Below the pieces are notes generated by a model that saw only the letters and a program-made list of their open reading frames with translations, was not told where the DNA came from and did no database searches. A program made the position numbers and the translations under genes. A stretch of 64,000 nucleotides of DNA from JANPPS01 sp965246925 (lineage in GTDB: Bacteria > Pseudomonadota > Alphaproteobacteria > Acetobacterales > Acetobacteraceae): positions 2,790,001 through 2,854,000 of the forward strand of contig OZ251994.1 in assembly GCA_965246925.1 (NCBI GenBank), in the 5' to 3' direction. How positions within the stretch are numbered: the first letter of the stretch is position 1; every line of letters starts with the position of its first letter. Below are positions 59,765 to 64,000 of the stretch, one piece after another.

Positions 59765-59978
59765 AAAGCCCTGAGTGCATCGCGATAAAGACTGCGCGTG
59801 CCGGGCCGCAAGCCGGGCCGTTCTGGCCCGATGCGGGGATGGCAAAATCGCAGGTAAAAGCGTGTCATCATGTCGTCCAGAGATGATCCGCTCGTTCGAT
59901 GATGCCGCTTTCACGGGCGATATACAGCCAGAGTTCATCCAGTTCGGCCGCGGCTTCCGGCGCAACGGTAGGCGGCAT
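59765..59978 (-). pseudogene. ParE-like toxin remnant, frameshifted
   Basis: From the ATG at 59978 the frame reads APEAAAELDELWLYIARESGIIERADHL then ends TTstop. A different frame continues MMTRFYLRFCHPRIGPERPGLRPGTRS, the expected ParE C-terminal half. The two parts reconstruct a RelE/ParE-family toxin core. The extreme C-terminus is lost. Confidence 0.65.
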
Positions 59979-59982
59979 AAGG

Positions 59983-60272
59983 GGACAGGGCATTTTCCGC
60001 GGCTAGGCGTTCACGGCCACGCTGTTTCACATCCGTGGCAAGCTGGCGCATAGCCGCCTCCGTCATAGGGATGCCTTAGACAAGGGCGATCGACGCCTCG
60101 GCTTCATCGACCCGCAGCAGGATTTCCAAACGCCGGCGCTCCCGCTCTTCCCACAGAGCCATCCTTCCATGCCCGCGTCTTCGGGATGTGCTATCCGTCC
60201 AGCCTCGATGGCGCGGCGGATGAAGGCTTGCTGGTCCAGGGTTGGACTGATTTCCGTGGAGCTTATCTGATC
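59983..60272 (-). pseudogene. ParD-like antitoxin remnant, frameshifted and with an in-frame stop
   Basis: N-terminal ISPTLDQQAFIRRAIEAGRIAHPEDAG is ParD-like (RHH, P-x-L-x-x-F-I-x-x-x-I-x-x-G-R). A shifted frame continues ALWEERERRRLEILLRVDEAEASIALV, a stop codon, then GIPMTEAAMRQLATDVKQRGRERLAAENA, the usual ParD tail. It lies directly upstream of the ParE remnant as in parDE operons. Confidence 0.6.
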
Positions 60273-60396
60273 ACAATGTCCGTAATATACCGGCACCCAT
60301 CCTACGCTTGCTGAATTTTTGCTTGCGGTTTCATGCGGGTCGAAATAACAATCATAAGGGCAATCTGATATTTAAATCCGCAGCGAGGTCGTAAGA

Positions 60397-60672
60397 ATGT
60401 TGAGTACTTGGATGAGAGGCATTGCGGTCCTTGCAACATTTACGGGGCCTGCGCTGGCCGAGCGGGCTATGTGCAGAGGTCAAATAAATTATGGTACGCT
60501 CGACAGCGCTGTGGGAGATTGTTCTTTCCTGAATACGAAGCCGATTGCTAGTAAAATCAATAAGATTTGTCATCAAGGGGACGAATGTGAAGTGAAAGCG
60601 AACGTAAGCGGCAGTTATAAAATCATTGAGTCTGTATATTCAGTAAAGTTAATTCGCAAATCTTCAAATTAA
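60397..60672 (+). CDS. small secreted hypothetical protein, AT-rich
   Basis: 91 residues, ATG with GAGG 8 bases upstream. Signal peptide (MRGIAVLATFTGPALA) followed by a ~70-residue domain with four Cys (MCRGQ, DCSFL, ICHQGDECEV) that could form two disulfides. No homolog recognised. Codon use is AT-rich relative to the core genes, consistent with acquired DNA. Confidence 0.6.
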   Translation: MLSTWMRGIAVLATFTGPALAERAMCRGQINYGTLDSAVGDCSFLNTKPIASKINKICHQGDECEVKANVSGSYKIIESVYSVKLIRKSSN

Positions 60673-60817
60673 AGAATAGTGGAATCGACATCAGTTCTCA
60701 TATTTTAAGCTCATGGCAATTCTTTCCTGTTTCGGTTCGCTTACACTACAACTCAAGGGTCGATAGCGCAAGTCGCGTCAGGGGGTATGCTGCACATATT
60801 TAATCCCTCTATGATGA

Positions 60818-61564
60818 TTAATTCCACGCTGCAATCGTCCTCTTTCCTGAAGATGAAACTACCGAGTCCAGGAACTCGCTGCATTTTTCAAAGTCAATTT
60901 CCCTACGGGCGGCTTGGAGGATGTGATTAGGCTTTGGCCTATCAGAAAGACTTTCAATAAGAATAAGACCAACGCCATGACGGATGCACTCATCTTTTAC
61001 TCGCACGGCTTGCTCCTTATTTTTTTCGATCCACTCTTCCTCGCCAATCGGAAACAACACATAAGCTTTTGTAGCGGCTGTAGCATGGGCCAATGCCTCG
61101 AAAACAGCGAGAACATTTGCGCTGTCGGGACGTTTAACCTCAAACGTAACGACGTCGAACTCATGACCCTTTGTCCAGGGAAAGCGCTTGTAGGAAATCA
61201 GCGTGAAATCAGGACGAGTCCAAGAACCAACTATTTTACTATCTCGATTTGAAGTATTCTCTAGCACAAATTCCTTGAAAGTCTTACTCCAAATTTCTCG
61301 GATCTGATTGTCCACAATTTGATAGTATGCGTTTTCTGGTATCACAAAAGCCTTATTTAAGGTAAAAACGTTTCCTTTGCCGCAAATGAGAAAGCCTTGT
61401 TCTTGTCCGTAGGCAGCCGCGGCGGATAGATTTGCGTCAAGAATTCCATGATGATTTTTCATTACTGTAGCGCTTAAAGGCTCTTTCACTTTAGCCAGCA
61501 GTCTAGTTATCCGCTCGAGGGCTAGAAGTACATCAAGGGTCGGAACTGATTTTTCAGATACCAC
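60818..61564 (-). CDS. hypothetical protein with PD-(D/E)xK nuclease-like signature
   Basis: 248 residues, GTG start with AAGGGG upstream. N-terminal ~90 residues resemble a winged-helix (LALERITRLLAKVK...QEQGFLICGKGNVFTLNK). The middle reads WTRPDFTLI, then, 20 residues on, VVTFEVKRPDS: a PD-x(n)-E-V-K pattern of PD-(D/E)xK nucleases, followed by helix VFEALAHATAATKAYVLFP. AT-rich codons and isolation suggest transfer. Solitary defence or repair nuclease is a hypothesis. Confidence 0.5.
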   Translation of the reverse strand: MVSEKSVPTLDVLLALERITRLLAKVKEPLSATVMKNHHGILDANLSAAAAYGQEQGFLICGKGNVFTLNKAFVIPENAYYQIVDNQIREIWSKTFKEFVLENTSNRDSKIVGSWTRPDFTLISYKRFPWTKGHEFDVVTFEVKRPDSANVLAVFEALAHATAATKAYVLFPIGEEEWIEKNKEQAVRVKDECIRHGVGLILIESLSDRPKPNHILQAARREIDFEKCSEFLDSVVSSSGKRTIAAWN

Positions 61565-61619
61565 ACTCAGACCCCTTGCGCTTTTTGACCGCAGAGCGTG
61601 TAACGAAGTCGGTCGTAAG

Positions 61620-62642
61620 TCAACTCCGCCACCGCAGCACCTGAGCTTTCAGCGGGTTAACAAACTCCCGCCCCTCGGCCCGGCTCGCCACGAATTCGCG
61701 CTTTAGGCGTTGATACCACCGGATTTGCGTGTCTGGATCGCCTACGAACATCGCGGCACCGGCGGCCTGGTTCTGCATCATCTTGTTCGCGACATCGCGG
61801 TCCTGGCGTAGGAAATCCCGCGCCATCCACCACGCTGCCGGCGTGAACGGGGCCAGCCACGTCGGCGTCCAGTAGACGCAGTAATGCACGTCGGTCTCCG
61901 TCTCCGTAATCGGCGTCGCCGCCGCCAGCACGCCCGCGGCATGCGCGTCACCCTCGATGTGCTCGATGCGAATGCCCGGCAACTCGATGCCGATATCGAT
62001 GTGCACGTTGCGGCCCAGCAGGCGGTAGGGGTTGGCGCCATGCTGCAAATGATGCCGCTGCATCCTAAAACCCATGCCAGCCGGCTCGAAAGCCTTCTCC
62101 TTCAGGCGTAGGTTGGCGGCCGGGTTGCGCTTCCACCAGAGGCTCGTGTGCACGAAGGCGGGGTGTCCGGGGTCGAAGAAGCCGGCTGCGGCGAGGTCCA
62201 CGCCGCAGTGGAAGCGCTCGGTCACCGTCACCTGGGCCGCGCCCTCGAAGCCCGGCACGCGAGGGATCGTACCCGGAGTGCCGGTGCCGACATAGACCCA
62301 GATGTTGCCCTGCACCTCCTCTGCCGCATACGCACGGAGGCGGAAGCGGCTGGGATCGGTAGTGTCACCAGGGGCCAGCGACGGAATCTCGGTGCAGCGC
62401 CCGTCCGCGGCGCCGAACGCCCAGCCGTGATACCCGCATCGCAGCGTCTGGCCGTCGAACCCGCCATGGCGCATCGGCATGCCGCGGTGCGGGCAGGCAT
62501 CGCCATAGGCGAATACGGTCCCATCCATGCGCCGGCCGAGCAAAATGGGCTCGTCCAGCAAGGTCACCGGGCGGGTCTTGCCGCGGGGGACCGTTTTGCC
62601 GGGCGCGCCCAGATACCAAAAGTCACGCAGCATTTCAGACAT
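61620..62642 (-). CDS. Rieske-type aromatic ring-hydroxylating oxygenase
   Basis: 340 residues. Rieske 2Fe-2S motif CPHRGMPMRH...CGYHGW, then the catalytic mononuclear-iron segment in FFDPGHPAFVHTSLWW (Asp and His of the 2-His-1-carboxylate set). Length and N-terminus LRDFWYLGAPGK match oxygenases of the vanillate/phthalate-like group. Reductase partner not adjacent. Ends close to the AT-rich patch, starts 3 bases after mrp. Confidence 0.88.
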   Translation of the reverse strand: MSEMLRDFWYLGAPGKTVPRGKTRPVTLLDEPILLGRRMDGTVFAYGDACPHRGMPMRHGGFDGQTLRCGYHGWAFGAADGRCTEIPSLAPGDTTDPSRFRLRAYAAEEVQGNIWVYVGTGTPGTIPRVPGFEGAAQVTVTERFHCGVDLAAAGFFDPGHPAFVHTSLWWKRNPAANLRLKEKAFEPAGMGFRMQRHHLQHGANPYRLLGRNVHIDIGIELPGIRIEHIEGDAHAAGVLAAATPITETETDVHYCVYWTPTWLAPFTPAAWWMARDFLRQDRDVANKMMQNQAAGAAMFVGDPDTQIRWYQRLKREFVASRAEGREFVNPLKAQVLRWRS

Positions 62643-62645
62643 CGT

Positions 62646-63698
62646 TCAATCCATGGTGATCCGCGGGCCGCGCGGCTTTTGCGGTAGGCCGGACCATACC
62701 TTGGCGGCGATGGCGGCAAAGGCCTGGGCAGCCGGGCTGTCCGGAGCGGCCGCGCAAATCGGGGTGCCGGCGTCACCGGAGGTGCGGACCTCCAGCAATA
62801 GCGGCACCTCACCCAGGAACGGCACCCCCAGCGCCTCCGCCTCGCGCCGCGCACCGCCATGGCCGAACAGCTCGGTCCGATGGCCACAGGCCGGGCAGCA
62901 GAACACGCTCATGTTCTCGACGATGCCCAGCACCGGCACCCGCGTCTTCTCGAACATCCGCACGCCCCGGCGCGCATCGATCAGCGCGATGTCCTGCGGG
63001 GTCGAGACGATCACGGCGCCCGACAGGCTCACCTTCTGCGCCATCGTCAGCTGCGCATCCCCCGTGCCCGGCGGCATATCCACCACGAGGATATCGAGCG
63101 TGCCCCACTCCACCTGGCCCATCATCTGCTCCAGCGCGCCCATCACCATCGGCCCCCGCCAGATCATGGCGGTGTCGGGATCAACCAGAAAGCCGATCGA
63201 CATCGCCTGCAGGCCCCAGGCGCGGATCGGGATCATTTTGCCATGGCGCTGCCCGGGCTTGGCCGACTCGCCCAGCATCCGCGGCAGGCTGGGGCCGTGC
63301 ACGTCCGCGTCCAGCAGGCCGACCGCAAGGCCTTGCCGGGCCAGTGCCACTGCAAGGTTCACGGCCGTGGTGGATTTTCCGACGCCCCCCTTGCCCGACG
63401 CCACGGCCACGATGTGCGCGACCCCCGGCAGCAAAGCCGTCGGCTCCGGTGAGGGTGCGGGCGGCGGGGCAGGGCGGTGCGCCGTCAGCACCACGGCCGC
63501 GTTCACGACGCCGGGCTCTTGCGCCAGCCGCGCCTGCACATCCCGGCGCACCACCTCCATGGCCGGCGCGCTCGCCCGATCCGCATGTAGCGCCACGTGG
63601 ACCAGCCCGTCCCGCACCTCGAGGCTGTCGATCATCGCCGCCGTGACCGATCCCAGGCTCAGCACCGCCTGCCGCAGACTTTCCACACTCAGCGCCAT
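62646..63698 (-). CDS. mrp: Mrp/ApbC-family Fe-S cluster carrier ATPase
   Basis: 350 residues from the ATG at 63698; the upstream extension to 63788 lacks a ribosome site. N-terminal MIP18-like domain (LRQAVLSLGSVTAAMIDSLEVRDGLVHV), then deviant Walker A VASGKGGVGKSTTAVNLA, and the cluster-binding CPAC (VFCCPACGHRTELF). Delivers Fe-S clusters to apoproteins. The downstream Rieske oxygenase is a plausible client. Divergent from hflK. Confidence 0.95.
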   Translation of the reverse strand: MALSVESLRQAVLSLGSVTAAMIDSLEVRDGLVHVALHADRASAPAMEVVRRDVQARLAQEPGVVNAAVVLTAHRPAPPPAPSPEPTALLPGVAHIVAVASGKGGVGKSTTAVNLAVALARQGLAVGLLDADVHGPSLPRMLGESAKPGQRHGKMIPIRAWGLQAMSIGFLVDPDTAMIWRGPMVMGALEQMMGQVEWGTLDILVVDMPPGTGDAQLTMAQKVSLSGAVIVSTPQDIALIDARRGVRMFEKTRVPVLGIVENMSVFCCPACGHRTELFGHGGARREAEALGVPFLGEVPLLLEVRTSGDAGTPICAAAPDSPAAQAFAAIAAKVWSGLPQKPRGPRITMD

Positions 63699-63808
63699 CG
63701 CCCGCGAACCCCGTTTGCTTGTAAAGATGCCGGGCGCAGGCAATATGCTGGCGACCGCGATGCGCATATGGCCGCATCCGGCGCGCACATCCAGGAGCGA
63801 CCGAATCT

Positions 63809-64000
63809 ATGTCTTGGAATAACGGCGGCGGCGGCCCTTGGGGCAACCCGGGCGGCAATCCACCGCCGAAGGGCCCGAACCGCGGCCCATGGGGCGGTAA
63901 CAACGGACCCGGCGGCAACCTGCCGGACCTCGATCAGATGATTGCCAAGCTGCAATCGTCCGCCCGCCGCTTCGCCCCTGGTGGCCCGGGCGGCGGCACG
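63809..64000 (+). CDS. hflK: HflK protein, N-terminal part, cut by window edge
   Basis: 64 residues visible, starting MSWNNGGGGPWG and continuing Gly/Pro-rich to LPDLDQMIAKLQSSARR, the typical HflK cytoplasmic leader. AGGAG lies about 11 bases upstream. HflK with HflC forms the SPFH cage around FtsH. The membrane segment and SPFH domain are beyond the window. Confidence 0.88.
   Translation, partial: MSWNNGGGGPWGNPGGNPPPKGPNRGPWGGNNGPGGNLPDLDQMIAKLQSSARRFAPGGPGGGT

Noticed and set aside
62527..63822. Plus-strand 431-codon frame opposite mrp
   Set aside because: Ser/Thr/Arg-rich shadow; the minus strand holds the clear Mrp ATPase motifs.

Overview
The window is a piece of a high-GC alphaproteobacterial chromosome. 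The best fit is the Acetobacteraceae/Rhodospirillales. The evidence is gene content: a three-subunit membrane FAD dehydrogenase (small subunit, GMC flavoprotein, tri-haem cytochrome c), a short-form HisG, the infA-maf-rng-yacG order, the dnaJ-like-cobS-cobT cluster, a PEP-CTERM protein and a split flagellar export cluster. No rRNA gene is present to confirm the placement. Both window edges cut genes: a GNAT acetyltransferase on the left and hflK on the right.

Layout. 0-8.6 kb: a cupin, a di-haem protein with tandem BTRD1-type repeats, an orphan ParA ATPase, the NAD(P)HX repair enzyme, and malonyl-CoA decarboxylase translationally coupled to a pyruvate-dehydrogenase-E1-like enzyme. 8.7-15.9 kb: a hybrid histidine kinase, then hisG-hisD-infA-maf-rng-yacG-tRNA-Phe. 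15.9-24.3 kb, mostly minus strand: the FAD dehydrogenase operon, tlyA, ispA, xseB, a histone-deacetylase-fold amidohydrolase, a TusA-like protein and a DMT transporter. 24.3-27.8 kb: an array of ~100-bp units, each with a palindrome CTCTCCC-ctc-GGGAGAG, interrupted by two nearly identical 1,474-bp IS4-family (Tn5-like) elements. 28-33.7 kb: an enoyl-CoA hydratase-like gene and a quinate/shikimate-to-protocatechuate operon (shikimate-DH-like, QuiC-like dehydratase, PcaHG, BKACE). 33.7-48 kb has visibly lower GC: speE-speD, flagellar fliOP facing flgBC-fliEQR-flhB, recA, a cytidine-deaminase-like gene, alaS, and then a PEP-CTERM protein, a ThiF(E1)-nitroreductase fusion and an exosortase-associated acyltransferase. 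48-58.3 kb is mostly housekeeping (purEK, rpmB, cobST, J-domain protein, BolA). 58.3-61.6 kb is a decayed accessory patch: a PIN toxin broken by a 17-bp duplication beside an intact antitoxin, frameshifted ParD/ParE remnants, and a lone AT-rich gene with a PD-(D/E)xK-like signature. 61.6-64 kb: a Rieske oxygenase, Mrp/ApbC and the start of hflK.

The most interesting candidate for an under-described system is the 44.5-48.1 kb cluster. It combines a PEP-CTERM secreted protein, an E1-like/nitroreductase fusion and a LuxI-like acyltransferase whose 3' end overlaps the fusion gene. Next come the repeat array carrying IS copies inside its palindromes, the di-haem/BTRD1 fusion, the MCD-E1 pair, and the protocatechuate operon ending in a BKACE enzyme. 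All functional calls rest on reading motifs by eye; no database search was run.
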